Origin: Atrichornis clamosus
Lineage: Eukaryota; Chordata; Aves; Passeriformes; Menuridae
Reading direction: 5' to 3'
Assembly: GCA_013400975.1 (NCBI GenBank)
Contig: WBMZ01012047.1
Coordinates: 23,666 to 87,665 of the forward strand
Length of the DNA stretch: 64,000 bases
Shown here: in pieces, positions 50,660 through 63,545 of the stretch
Layout: every line of letters starts with the position of its first letter
Numbering within the stretch: the stretch's first letter is position 1
Translations under genes and position numbers: made by a program
Notes under the pieces: generated by a model
What the model was told of the DNA's origin: nothing
Databases searched by the model: none
The model's input: the letters and a program-made list of their open reading frames with translations, nothing else

Positions 50660-53600
50660 GCAGAACTCTTATCTAATTGTTTTCTGGCTAGAATTATATT
50701 GTGTTTTTTTCTCAGTTTGAATTCCTCTGTTTTCATACAGGGGACAGTCCCTTCAAGCTTTTTGGCTTCTTTATAATAGGACTAACTGGTTTGGAAAACA
50801 GGAGGTACATCAGGGTGTTGCTGCCATTCTCAGGGCTGCTAAAACTTCACACTTGATCCACCTATCCATCCTGTGTCAGCTCTAAAAAATGAGAGCAGCA
50901 GCATGGGTAAGCATGCTATCTGATAGATTGGGATTTCTGGGAAAACATACGTTTTGAAATACCTGGCTCAATGACAGTATTTTTAAGAAATCCATATGTA
51001 TATAAATGCTCACTCCTCGGCCCAACAAAGCATTTCTACAGTGAACAGAGGGAGGCCTGACATTACAAATGGGAACAAAATACTCCATAATGAGACTACG
51101 GGATGGAATTTCCGCTGGAGCCTTTTGTCATTTATTTTGTATGGTCTAAATTAACCAATTAAACATTTCAGAAATAAAATTATTTGGACTGTAAACTGTG
51201 CAGAATAAAATGTTTGAATAGCTGGGTTCTATAAATCAACCTATGTAATATAAGACACTAGTCCTGTTTTTACCTACCCTTTCAAAGGATTAACAAGGAA
51301 CTGGCAAGAAGAACAGTAATGTTGATATGAGCTTCCAGCTGGGATTGATTACAGGCTACAGCCTAATGCAGTAATGTTTTGTGCTAGCACAACAGTTTAA
51401 CTAGAGAGTGCTCACAATACATATCCCCCACCTTCTGCTTCATAAGTGCTGATATAAAGAAACCAGCTAATTTTGTTGTGATTCTGACCTTTGAGCTGTT
51501 AAATCCCCAAATTAATTATCTAGCATACACGTGACCTTCTACTGCTTAAATTAGGGTATATTTGTAAAACACATCTCACATCAATAACTTGTTTCTAGGC
51601 AAGTCTTTTGCCCAGTCCCCATCATTATCCAAGCCTGAAGCAGAGCATGAAGTGGACAGTATGGGCATAGAGAGAGGTTGTAGGTGTTATTTCCTTACCA
51701 GTACTAAAAATATTAAAACAATACTGTGAAAATTAAAATCGAGAATTGCAGGAAGTAATGAAGCTACTCTTCCTACAGATTACCCAAAGTAAACAGAGAA
51801 AATGAAATATAAAGTAATATCAGAAATACAATTAATGGTTTGCTCAGTGGGCTGAAGTATTTGAAAGTGGTTTTCATCATGAGAGAAATTCCTGGAATCA
51901 CAAGGCAGGAAGTGTGTTGTAAGATGTGTCAACAGAAACAGCAGTCCAGGACAATGAGGATCAACTGTTCTTGTCTTGTTATTAATATTTCTGGATATGC
52001 TTTTTTATAGATATTTTTAAGTAGCTGAGCCTGAAATGATTTCTTTCTGAATAATTCTGATTTGGAGGAATTGCATGCTATCTAGAAAATAACAGAAAAT
52101 GCAGAATTCACATGAAAGTGCCAAAATAAAATTTGGCATATAAGCAACAAAGTGCTTTTCATTATCATCACTTTATGCACCATGGAAACAAAAGGTGACT
52201 TTGGGGTCAGTGATGATCTGAAGTCTTGGGTCACTGTAACTAAGTCTAGACCTAATAGCAGCAAAAATGAAATGCAACGTTTTCTTCTGGAACTTAAGGT
52301 AGATACAGAGTGCGCAAAAGGGTTGAAATCCATGTGGAAAAAATACAAAAATGTAATGCTTCATGCTGATATCCTTTTGGATGTAAAATCTATTATTTCA
52401 CTCTTAAAATTTCTCTACAGAAAGTGCCCATGGCTTCAATTTGAACCAGTCCTGTCAATCCTGTCCACATACATTAAATAAGTTTAAGAACACGTGTGGA
52501 ATCAGGGCAGTCAGGCAATAAGGATGGCTGAGCCCTGGATTTGTCTTTCCTTGAAGGGGCTGGGACAGAGCTGAGATATCAGAGATTTCTGGGAATGTGC
52601 TGAGGTAGAATTGCAATGCAAAGTGCAACACAGAAGTGGAACAGTGGAGTTAGACTGTGGGTTGGACATTTTGGGCTGTTAAAGGGCTGCCTCACATACC
52701 TGAATCCACAGGATGCAATCCTACCCAAATAGAACCACAAGCAGGATTACAGAGACATTCTAACAATCAAGTTTTTCCAGTCCATTGACAGACTTAAGCA
52801 CATACAGTAGATAACCATTAAAACTTTTTCATGCATATATGCAAGTTTGAATCCTTTTTGGAGGGGAGAAAAAGGCTATTAATATCTCACAAACTGCATA
52901 CATGACTTAGATGACTTAGATGTAGTTGTAGGATTTTTCTGCATGTTTCTGTCTATCAATAAAGGTGTATTTGCTCAGAAAAGTTTTATTTGCCAAGGTA
53001 TTCATGAAGGGTGACTTGAAATAGAAGAAAGAGCAAAGAAATAAAATCATAGTGGGGATTTCTGTACTACCTTCAGGAAATATGAGAACCATCATCCTGT
53101 ACAGAGATTCATTTAACAGTGACTGCAGTGACACAGTGCTCCTAATTGAATTTCTTAAAATGAATTGCAGGCCAAAAGGATTTTGAACATACTAGTTCTG
53201 AAATTATGTATAAATGTGGACCTTCTTACCACAACTTGGCCAAGTTTATAATGGTATTTTCTATCTGCTTATCTTTCTCTGGAAGAGCTGTTCCTTTCTT
53301 CACTTTCTCTAAATGGAGGAACCTGTTATTCAGTTGCAACCAGAATTGACAAGGATTCAGCCCAACAGATGAGGAAAGGATTTAGGAGAAGGGGAAAGAA
53401 GAAATATGCTGGGATGCCCGTAAGAAGCCTGCAACAAATCAGGCTTCATTAGTTTTTCTGCTCACAGAACAGCTTTTTTTTTTTTTTCCTGAAGTGATCT
53501 GTGGCCTCCTCTATCCTTGAATCATATCTACATACTTGTCTGACAATAAGTGCTTTCTGTTTATTACAGCATCAGAGCCAAGATAGTTAAGGACAAGAAA

Positions 53601-56284
53601 ATTGGATTCTATTCTTCCTTATGAGTCACTAGTAAAAATGCCAGCTATGTGACTGTACAATCTTTACTATCAAAGATAATATAAGAGAAAGAAAACAACC
53701 ACATTTTCACATTCCAGGCTATGTATGCACTTCTGGAAGCTGGAAAGTTTCTCTCTAGGGCCATAAACTGAACACATTTGTACATATGGGATATAAATGG
53801 AATAAAATCCTCAGTGTCTTTACTTTCCCTGACACTTGAAAATGCATGAAGTAGAACATTTAACCATGCATATTAATGGCTGGACTGAACAGTCCTTTGA
53901 TGCAGTATAATGGAATAATAGTCTACCTTAATAGCAACATGAAATGAGGAATATTGAAATAAGGGGGCTAGATGCCAGGGTAGTATCAAGAGACTACACA
54001 GTACTAGTGCCACATGGCTTGGTCGACCACTACAGACATTGAGTTTTGCTGGCAGCAGCATAGCAAGACTGGGCAGTAAGATGGGACATTCCAAAGCTGA
54101 ATCTGTTACTCTCTGAATGAATCATTACTTACAACTGGAAAGCTGTTAGAGAATAACTTAGCATCCATAGCTCATTAAAAGCATCTTCAAAGTGAATATT
54201 AATTACATCTTGGAAAATATCAGGTTTTCAACAGTTGGAATGACAAAGTAGGCTAATTCGGTGGGGAGACTTATCTTGCCCACCAGCAACCGGCATTCCG
54301 CTTATGTTCCTTTGGACATCTCTTGCTTTACTTTTTTGTTTTTGCCAAGAAAACACTTCCATATTGCTGTACATACTGTACTGGACGCTGCATGGCCATG
54401 TGCTGTTTACAGAATAAGAAAACCAGCCAATATCGAAGTAATTTTCCATACCTCTTCTTTTTTTAAATAAAAATTTTTAAAGTTAGTTATTTGTTCAGTT
54501 GTTGAGTTTGGGCTGGCAGGACAGGAATTACAACTCTGCTGTGACAAACTGGGGACTATGTGACATTTCTTAAATAGGAATTCAGACTAAATTATAAGAC
54601 CAGATCCTTCTGGCTTTAAAAATATGTAATTCTATTTTAATAATATTTATTAACATCTACTACATTATACAATGATATCCTGATCATGGAAAATGACTTC
54701 TATTTCACCAGTATACAATTATCCACTATGGCAATGGAGAACAAATCAACTTGTAGAAATAATTATACTTACTATTTTGAGAAAAAACTTTCTCAGAGAA
54801 GTATAGCATGAGTCAACCACAGTTCTTGCAGTTTGCACCTTAGTTGGGATCATGTCTAGGCTGGCAGCAAAATGCAGCACAGAGACTGTTGAAAAGAAAT
54901 TTTATTTTGTAGGCTCCCAGAGTACAGACTTACAGATTTCTTTAATGTTTTTGATTCATTTTATGATTAATAAAACATAGGGTAATGCAAGAATTTGGCT
55001 CCATATTCCTTTCACAGCCTCTGCTGCTGTCTTCTGTTCTTCATGACAAACTCTTTTAGAACACCCTTTGTCTGACCTTTTTTCATACAAACCACCACAG
55101 CCAGAAAGACAAAAATCACAGGTCCATTATTGGTTTATTTCAAATGTAGATTTGTCTTCTATTAGTACTTTTATTTCACAGATCCACAGAAAAAAAAAGA
55201 AAAAATATGAAGAGGAATGAAAGGGAAGAGTGCACTTTTCCTAACTCCTCACCAGAGAAAACAGTGTCACTGCTTTCACTCTGCTCCTATTTGTATTGTA
55301 CAATGTGAATGCTTCCTTGCTGCTAAAACTGCTCTACTGTGCTCCATTCCAGAGTGCAGACCTGCCCTATGTGAGGAAGTGTAACTGCGAAGAGTTCACT
55401 GGGATACTGTATTATTTCTAGACATTTTTGGCCACCTAGAAGGTAAAAATAATTAAACCAGCTAAAAAAGGCATGATCTATTCTTGTCACGTCCTCCTGA
55501 AATTTCAGAATCCCTTTTCAAGAAAGGAAGTTTATGACGGTACCAGCTGATGAAGTTACAAGTTCTGATTAGCTAATTTGCAAGACGTGATGTGAAACAC
55601 ATCACCCCAGATCCTACCCCTTTTTTCTTAACAGCAGGCATATATTCCACCTTGAATAGAATGGAGTGTATCTTTTCCCATACCAGCAATGACGTATTCC
55701 TTACAGTTTATTTCAGACAGCATTCTCAAGAACTCTTCTTCTTTCAGCCTTCAAGGCAACTACATAAGTAGTTCTAAGAAACAAGGCCATTAAAGAATCT
55801 CAGGCCTTAAGTAGTTGTGGTTGGTTTGGTTTTTTTAGACAATCTGACTGAGATAATATAAAACTACCATTGTCCTAAATTGCTATGGGAAAATGATAAT
55901 TTTTAAGTGCAAATTTTCAAAGAAATTTCCAAAGAAATATATGCACTTCAGAAGCACTAACATTTCTCCAATTTTCCTTTATAAGACTATTCAAATGCTT
56001 TGCAGTTTCTCATTATCTGTGTCTTAGCTCAGCAGCATCAGCATACCTGAAAATCCACAAATTCTATTCACTTGAAATTCTAGGGAATACAGAAAACAGC
56101 TGTTAGATTCAATCTGCCTCTTGAAAGCCTGCTCTGCCACCAAGGCACTTCTCTCCTTGCTTCCTGAGCCAAAGAGCCCATCCTGGACTGAATGCTTTTT
56201 TTTACCCCTACTCAGGTAGAAAAAATGTATCAGAGGCAAACAGTACAATTTTCCACCAAATTACTCACACAGATGTGATCCATC

Positions 56285-56625
56285 ACTTCCGACGGGAGCA
56301 GGAGAGATGGGGACAGTTAAGGGCAGCTCCTGCCCCAGGCATCAGCACCTCCCTGGGGATGGAGGCATGAGTCTTGGGTGCATTGGGCTTGGTGGAAAGC
56401 CAGATTCTACAGGGCTGCTCTGTGGTGAACTGGAGATCACAGCCCTGCTGTGGCAGCTCTGGGGCAAGGACCAATGGCCCCGGACGGCTAATCTGGCATG
56501 CTGGGACGTGGTCAAGGTGGGGGACAGTTTGAAGTGGCTGGTCAGGGACACTCAGTGCTGGTGGTGTTCTTGGGCCCTGGCGCCCTGTCAAGGAAAGGAG
56601 AGAGACCATTCTGATAGCAGCTGCA
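56285..56625. other. Unexplained GC-rich island
   Basis: About 340 bp rich in G and C with several CpGs (for example CCCCGGACGG and TGGCGCCC) and sharp borders with AT-rich DNA. Long frames are open on both strands (plus 56307-56639, minus 56283-56609), as expected when stop codons are rare. I recognise neither protein. It could be an old retroposed fragment, the 5' part of a retroelement or a regulatory island. Confidence 0.45.
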
Positions 56626-57739
56626 CAGAAAAAAAATGAAGAGTGCAGTCACTATTTCCAATGAATTTTAATCAACGAACCAGGTAATTTGTACCCAAAT
56701 AGACAGAAGAACCCATCGTAAACAATAAACTATTACAAGTGCATCCCCAACATGGTTTTGTTCTTGCGTTATAATAACATGAAAATGCAAGTGAGGTGTA
56801 CAAAAGGAAACTAACTCAACTTTCTCACTGACAAGCCTTTTCAAATAATATGGTTGTGGTTGATAACCTATCAGTAAAAGAAATGCTTCTACTCATGAAC
56901 ATTGCAGATGGGTTTTTTTTTGCAGAAGTTTCTTAACATGCACAATGAAGCTGTTCATTAAAAAGCAAATCAGCAACAATGAAAAACTCTCAGCAGCCTG
57001 AAACAGTAGAAATAGTTTCAAAATCATAGTGCTACATTGAAAATGTGAGTTCTTTTGAGATATGGGATGCTGCTGTTTCTCTGAAACTGCACAAGTTCAA
57101 AACTAGTTTCACTCAATTTAACTTCCTATTGATCCTTCGGAATTACAGATATTAAACACTTGGTTTCACAACAAACTTAATGAACAATTCTGAGTCTCTT
57201 TATGCACAGATACTGGAAATGCACGGACCAGTTGGAATCAGAGATTACAGCAATGTCCCATTGGCCTGCAATTTTCTGGCAGCTGAGAGTCATTGCCTGG
57301 TTATATATAATGACTTGTGCTGCAAGTTTTTCTCCTGAGAATTGAATCTAAACTGAAAAATCCTGGCTTCAGAGGATAAACCTACTGAAATAAATAAATC
57401 TATTTCTATGGGATGTGTAAAGCTGTAAAGAGGGGTCCAGTCCAGAGGACAGGCATTTATATTAAGACGTTTGGGTAGATTTATGCTCTGAAGAAGAAAA
57501 AAGATGATGAAATGGAAGATTTAAAGAGGTGAGATTGAATGTGTGCACAGTGTGAAAGAAAGGGAACACTGAAGGCAGACAGAGAGTTCAGGATTTCTGG
57601 AACAGCACTGATGATTTCTATTAAGCTAGAAATCACTGTGATCCCTGTCTTGAGCCCAAGCCTATGTCCCAGCTCACAGCATACCCAAACTATTAAATCT
57701 TTAAGCCTGATGTCTGTGGTCAGTGCTACGTTCAGAAGA
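56626..57739. other. AT-rich spacer 5' of the CR1 copy
   Basis: No gene. CR1 similarity is not visible before about 57740, although the last few hundred bases are moderately GC-rich and could hold a strongly diverged upstream part of the same element. Confidence 0.5.
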
Positions 57740-58822
57740 CTGAGAATCAGCCATGGCTGCTTGTGGCTTGAAGGGTATACTGTTTTCTGGATAAAAAACT
57801 GGCTGGATGGCCAAGCCCAAAGAGTGGTGGCAAGTGATGTAACATTCAGTTGACAGCTGGTCAGTAGTGGTGTTCCCCAGAGCTTGGTATTGGGGACAGT
57901 TCTGTTTAAAATCTTTACCAGTGATCTGGACAAGGGGGTTGAGGGCACCCTCATTCAGTTCACAGGTGATACCAATTTGGGCACAAATGTTGATCTGCTG
58001 AAGGGCAGGAAGGCTCTGCAAAGGGATCTGAACAGGCTGGATTGATGGGCCAAGGCCAATTGTAGGAGGTTCAAGACAAAGTGCTGGGTCCTTCAGTCAC
58101 AACGATCCCCTGCAGCACTACAGGCTAGTGGAATAGTGTCTGGAAAGCTGCCTGGTGGAAAAGGATCTGGGAGTGCTGGTTAAGAGCCAACTGAACATGA
58201 ACCAGCGTGTGCTCAGGTGGCCAAGAAAGCCAATGGCATCCTGGCCTGTATCCGCAATAGTGTGACCAGCAGGACCAGAGCGGTGATTGTCCCTTGGTAC
58301 TCGGCACTGGTGAGACTGCACCTGAATTCTGTGTTCGGTTCTGGGCCCCTCAAAGACACTGGGGTGCTGGAGCGTGTCCAGAGAAGGGCAACAGAGCTGG
58401 TGAAGGGTCTAGAACACAAATCCTATGAGGCCTGGCTGAGGGAGCTGGAGTTGCTTAGCCAGGAGAAAAGGAAGCTCAGAGGGGACCTTACCACTCTCTA
58501 CAACTGCCTTAAAGCAGGATGTAGCCACGTGGGGTTTGGTCTTTTCTCCCAGGTAACAAGTGACAGGACAAGAGGAAACAGCTCAGTTTCTGCCTGGGTT
58601 GATATTGGGAAACATTTCTTCACAGAAAGGGTGTTCAAGCATTGGAACAGGTTTCTGAGGGAAGTGTGTGCATTACCAGCCCTGGAGGTATTTAAAAGAC
58701 AACCTGACGTGGCACTTAGGGACATGGTTTAGTGGTGGACTTGTCAGCATTAGGTTAACAGTTAGACTCGACAGTCTTATAGGTCATTTCCAATCTAAGT
58801 GTTTCCATTATTTTATGATTCC
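57740..58822 (+). mobile_element. CR1 LINE, 5'-truncated, plus strand (ORF2 C-terminus and 3' end)
   Basis: This is the best-preserved repeat in the window. It encodes the C-terminal part of the CR1 ORF2 reverse transcriptase in order: WIKNWLDGQAQRVV, a GVPQ block, DTN and [12 protein letters not shown] (about 57790-58040), then [61 protein letters not shown] and LEVFKRQPD (58217-58732). A short 3' UTR ends ATTTCCAATCTAAG and ATTATTTTATGATTCC. TGA and TAA codons interrupt the main frame, and about 58090-58207 is read in another frame before the original returns, so it encodes no working enzyme. No catalytic FADD box survives; the equivalent site reads FTGD. Confidence 0.96.
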
Positions 58823-60329
58823 CATCCATGTCTGATACAGAGTGTGGATGAAAGTGAGCTGCAATTGAGAAGTGATTATAGAAGATGCTTCCACCCTTCT
58901 TCCACCAAATGAGTGGTTGCTTTCTGGCTGATGCCAGAGCCCAGTTGTAAGAAAGCTCCTCCTTTCCTCTGTTTCTAACAGGCAGTGCAGGTGGCTCAGA
59001 AACTTATTACTAGTCTTTTAGTGAAAACTTTACTAGGTGTGAGAAACTCCTCTCTGTGCCACCTACTTTTCCCAAAGTCAGGTCGTTTCAGAGAGAAACA
59101 TTTAACACACAGGCAGATCCTGATCTTAGATGTGAGAACTTAGTTCTGCAGATGAGGCTGATCACTACACAGGCCAGTCTGCTAAACTGTTGAAGAAGAT
59201 GTTCCAGTTTCATCATGGATCTATTAAACCAAAACCCTTGGTTATGGTTCCTATATATTCACCATAGAAATGGAAGTGTCAGCTGAATATCCTAATATGT
59301 AGTTGTGGGTTTATGGTAACTCTGCAGGGGGACAACAATAGTGGGAGCATGTAGAGCATGCTGTATAAGCTTTTCTGTGGTCCTGGGTGTGTACATAGCT
59401 TACCTAAATCCCAGCTGATGAAGTACTGTTTCAGAGTCTGTATTGGTGGTATTAGACTTACCTTGGATAAACCTTGCTTCCATGGTCTAAATATGACTTG
59501 GGTTCAAGAAATGAGAAGTATTTTGTAGTTAGAGCTAATATTTTTGTATTAAAAAAACCCAAAATAGTCAGTCGTATTAGTCTACTTTAAATGATCCAAA
59601 CTGCTGTGAAATGGTTTAGTAAAACCAGAAAATTTGGTGGGAACCTAAGTGCAGAAGATTATGATATACCAGAACAGATCATCTCAAAAAGCCACCTAAG
59701 TCCTGTCTCTGGATGATTTGAAAGACAAGTCAGAAAAACCATTGTCAGGAACAATTCAGGTATATCTGCTCTGGTTTTCAAATAGAGAAAAAACTAGATA
59801 AAATCTGAAGGTCTTTCCTACCTCTGTTTTCTGCAATTTCAGTAACTGGCTGTTATCAGGATTACAAGATGACTGTGTAGTCTGGTACTGCCTTCAATGT
59901 AAGAAAAGATGTCTGCATTGAGGGAGCACGCATTACCCCAACTTACTTGACTGATAAAAGTAGGCTTATTTTGGTGGGGTTCCTTGTTTCCTTGTGTAAT
60001 TGTTGCTGTTAAGCCACTTGTGTGCACTGTAAGTCAATTGTACTATAAAGGAAATGTTAACATTACACGTTTGGTACGGAAGTCCAGATTCTACAATGAC
60101 CTAGCTGTAGTAAACATGTAATTTAATAACCTGCCATTTCATATGTGGTTTTCTTCACTGTAGAGGATGAAGGTTGGTGGCAAGAGTTTATGCTTTCAGA
60201 GCTCAGTGGGAGACAAGGAACTAAAACTCATAGATAGTTTAAATAAAGATCTGTAGTGATGATCTAAAGGAGTATTTATCCCAATTAAGACAATGTAAAT
60301 GCACCTAGAATCTTATAGAAAATATATGT
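58823..60329. other. Unique sequence between CR1 and LTR-like element
   Basis: No gene is recognised. Moderate GC around 58850-59000, otherwise AT-rich. The 5' part of the LTR-like element below may extend into this interval. Confidence 0.5.
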
Positions 60330-60587
60330 GGTAACACAGACCTTTCCCACGGGAACTTTTCTCTTCTTCTATGTTTTGTAAATAGAGATAAAAGCTTGGA
60401 TGTTATTGAAAACTGTCTCTGGAAAGATGGACATTCTACCTGGCCTATCGGCCTAGGGGGAGGTTATGAATTGACCCAATCTGGACGACCTTTGGAAAGT
60501 CTATATAAGTTTTAGAATTAAATAATAAATTCAGATTAATGCCTCACCCGATCTTGCCTGGTTCTCTCGCTCTGCCAGTGTTCAACA
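60330..60587 (+). mobile_element. Probable 3' half of an ERV LTR, plus strand (5' boundary unknown)
   Basis: In order: TATATAA at 60502-60508, AATAAA at 60524-60529, a C/T-rich segment with CCCGATCTTGCCTGGTTCTC, and a terminal GTTCAACA ending in CA at 60587. This compact promoter, poly(A) signal and CA end is the R-U5 layout of a retroviral LTR. The TG start is not secure, and the duplication expected to match GTGAC (60588-60592) was not found exactly. No internal viral sequence follows. Confidence 0.5.
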
Positions 60588-62147
60588 GTGACAAATATAT
60601 ACATAAATTCTAAATGTTAACAACAGACATCTCTAGCATGATGTCATGATATATCCTTAATTTATACTTCTGGAAACTTTAACCCAAGACATGACTAAAA
60701 TTATTTGGGCAGGTTCTGATACCTTGTGTTGCTTTTCTTCAAGAAGTTCTACTTTACTGGGTGGAACAGTTGTGGATTTGGTTGCACCTTAACCGCTATG
60801 AAAACAAAAAAGGTAGGTTAAAATAGAGTCAAGGAGCGGCTCATTAGAACTATCTTTTTTTTTTTAAAGACGAACTCATGATCAGAGATTAGAGTGAGTT
60901 AATAGTGATCCTTTCTACTTGCACAAGCTGCTATGGGACTCATCTCCATTTATTATTCTGAAATAGCAGGTGCACCAAAACCAACTAGAGAATACCTAGT
61001 ATATGTACTACTTTTCATGTACTTTTTGTGTAAAGAACAGATTGCCTTTATTGCTCCTGACCTTACATTTCTTTGTCAAACATATCAATCACTCTCCCTA
61101 ACCTTTAATAGGAAAGGCTAAAGTTGTTTACTGCAGCAGTTCCTATTCACCACAAGGACACCACCTCCATTCTGAACCAAGCAGATTTGCATACCTTCCA
61201 CTGTTTATCCAAAAAGATTGCTTCTTCCCCTAAAATATTTGTCCATTTTATATAATTTTTCCCAAGGAGGTCATTCATTGCCAGTGAGGTTAAATCTAAA
61301 AGTCAGCAGTATTTGGCAGAGATTTATGTGGGAATAGATATGGGTCTGTACAGCTCTCAGACTGATTAAATAAAGAATGTCATGGGAGTAGTATGATAGT
61401 ATATGCACACTCCAGTAAATGAAAGTAATGCATTAGAATGCAGCTTTAGGGTCTAATTTAAAAACATAATTCAGACACGGGCAGAAGCCTTTAAAATATT
61501 GGCAGATGTCTTCATACTGTATTTCATATAGAGGACAAAGTGGATTAAAGATAAATGTAATCCAAATAATGGTGCTGTTTCATTTATTTTTTCACTTATG
61601 TTTTATTTCTTTTAAAGAAATTCAATTTGTAGAGGATTGTTTTCTGGGTTTTCATATTTTTATGCAGATCCGCTTAAAAATGTGATCAGGGGAAAAAAAC
61701 CCCATTCATTACAAACTGATGCTTTTCCTGAGACAGCCTATGGTAAGTCACAGTTTTTACTCAGCCTAGGTGAAATAAGTACTGTTGTTAAAAGGAGCAT
61801 TTCAATAAGCAGGAACTTTGATTCCCCTCTTTCTGTCTCCCATCACCTTTCAATCTCATTATATGTCAAGGTGATAAGGCTTAAATGGTTATTCTCACTT
61901 AGGATTCTCAACTTTTATTGTAGCCCATTGCTGAAGGACAGACAGGCTATTATTATCTCTGCTCCATGCTATACTTTCCCCTAGTGACATTCTATCAGGT
62001 TGGTGGTTTTAAAACATTCTTTTTCTTCCACCTTCCATGCGCTGCTTTAGAAGTCAGGAGAATATGAATAAAAATTCAAATGTAACTCAAGTACCCTATT
62101 AAATAAAGTGAAAGATTCAGGAAAAGTTGGCTAGAGGTTGTGATACA

Positions 62148-62183
62148 CATGTTCTCACATGTTCTCATATGTTCTCATATGTC
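62148..62183. repeat. Decamer tandem repeat
   Basis: GTTCTCACAT followed by two copies of GTTCTCATAT and a partial fourth unit; the units differ only at C/T. A small, probably variable minisatellite. Confidence 0.9.
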
Positions 62184-62469
62184 TGAATAGTCACAGAATT
62201 GATCCTAAGTGGGGACTTCCTAATCTTTTCACTCATTTAAATGCTTTTGATGGATGGTTTTGATTGTCACTGGGACACCGGAGCATCCCCTTCACTGAGC
62301 CTTTTTTTGCTAAATCCAAAATTATGAGAAGGAAAATTATTTGTGTTTGTTTCAAGCTTCAGATACAGTTGAACAAGGGGAAGAAAAATGTAGTGTTAAT
62401 ACTGAATGTATTCAGAAATTCAGTTCCATCTTGATTGTGTTTGTCCAGTCTCTTTAATCTCAGTCTTAC

Positions 62470-62610
62470 CGTTAAAATAATGGAGAATCTTTGAATCTCT
62501 TCAATGGAAATAGGATTGGATACTCCCAGCCTTTCACACTCATTGCACATGTGATTGACTTGATTTTTGGAGGTAAGGAGCCCTTTGTGTTTTCTTCGGA
62601 CGTAATTCAG
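62470..62610 (-). other. Exon-like segment, minus strand (unassigned)
   Basis: On the minus strand ATATTGCAG precedes 141 bases (47 codons, phase 0 at both ends) and the donor AACG|GTAAGA follows. The peptide has a basic start (NYVRRKHKGLLTSKN) and continues HMCNECERLGVSNPISIEEI, mixed and non-repetitive. The pyrimidine tract before the acceptor is weak (CCTTCAAAGTAGAGAATATT). I recognise no family. Of the candidates here it is the longest with matching phases at both ends. Confidence 0.22.
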
Positions 62611-63284
62611 CTGCAATATTCTCTACTTTGAAGGAACAAACTCACAGCTAACTTACAACTTAACTGTAGCACACAAAGGAAGGCATTTCTTCTTTGAAGA
62701 AAGTTTGTTAATGCTGTTTAAACTAAACACTATTGATATTCCTTGCCCCTTATTAAGACAGAGTGGTCTTGGAGCCACGCCAGCAGTCAGTGACACCAAA
62801 TCTAGTAAACCCCAGGAGATGAGAATTGCACCCGTTGTTCCATGCGTTTGTTCAAAGGACTTCAGTATTTACTGTAAATGCTAATTGGTCAAATCTTAAA
62901 ACTCACTGCAAATATCAAACCCCACAAGCTTTGCCATTGTTTTTTATCAAGCTGATACAAAGCATACTAGACAATATTTCCGAGGGAGAGTGGATGCAAG
63001 ACTGGATGTAACCCCTCTATACTTGATGTAATTTGGAATCAAAAATAGCAATCATATTTTGAACTATGAGGCTAATTAAACTTTAAAGTAATTTTCTTAT
63101 TCAGAAAATAATTTCTCTTCTCCAGATGTGGTTAAATAAAGATAGACTGGGATTTTTAGAAAGTAAAGTCCAACTCAGGAAGAAATTTGGATGTCAAAGA
63201 AGGAAATCCTGCTTGTAATTTTCTGCTGCCTGTTCTGCAGGAGGCCCAGCAGAGAGCTCCTTGAATCTTACAGCCATGGAAATG

Positions 63285-63428
63285 TTGACTGGAGGGAGGC
63301 TGCATAAGCCATCTTGTCTAGTCTTTTGCCTGAAGCAGGACTTTTGCCATGTAGATCAGATTAGTCATGGCCTGGCCTAGCAGCGTCTTGAAAACCTCCA
63401 GGAACAGAGAACTGTTCCATCATGAACT
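63285..63428 (-). mobile_element. Diverged CR1 3'-region fragment, minus strand
   Basis: CATCTTGTCTAGTCTTTTGC, GAAGCAGGAC, CAGATTAGTCATGGCC and CTTGAAAACCTCCAGG follow the reverse-complement order of the CR1 3' coding end and UTR. The terminal tail is not preserved. Confidence 0.7.
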
Positions 63429-63545
63429 TAATAATTTTAAATGTCCATTAAGATAGGTGCATTTGATTAGCAAAGTTGACTATGTTTATAGTTCAAAATA
63501 ACCAGGAGCAATCCATAAACCAGAAGATTAGCAGTGTTTGTGTCT
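63429..63545. other. Spacer between opposed CR1 fragments
   Basis: About 117 bp of AT-rich sequence with nothing recognisable. Confidence 0.6.

Larger units (their letters stand above)
47966..56284. other. Unique AT-rich non-coding sequence
   Basis: No gene or transposon is recognised. It includes A18 at 50628-50645, T14 at 53474-53487 and an exon-like plus-strand segment at 49125-49163. Two plus-strand frames of 109 codons (50255-50584 and 52152-52481) have mixed composition but no recognisable domain, and are within chance expectation. Confidence 0.5.
60588..63284. other. Unique AT-rich sequence with one exon-like segment
   Basis: No named gene. It includes T12-13 near 60857, the decamer tandem at 62148-62183 and the minus-strand segment at 62470-62610. 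Confidence 0.5.

Noticed and set aside
52152..52481. 109-codon plus-strand frame with protein-like composition
   Set aside because: No family recognised, no splice or promoter context, and length is within chance.
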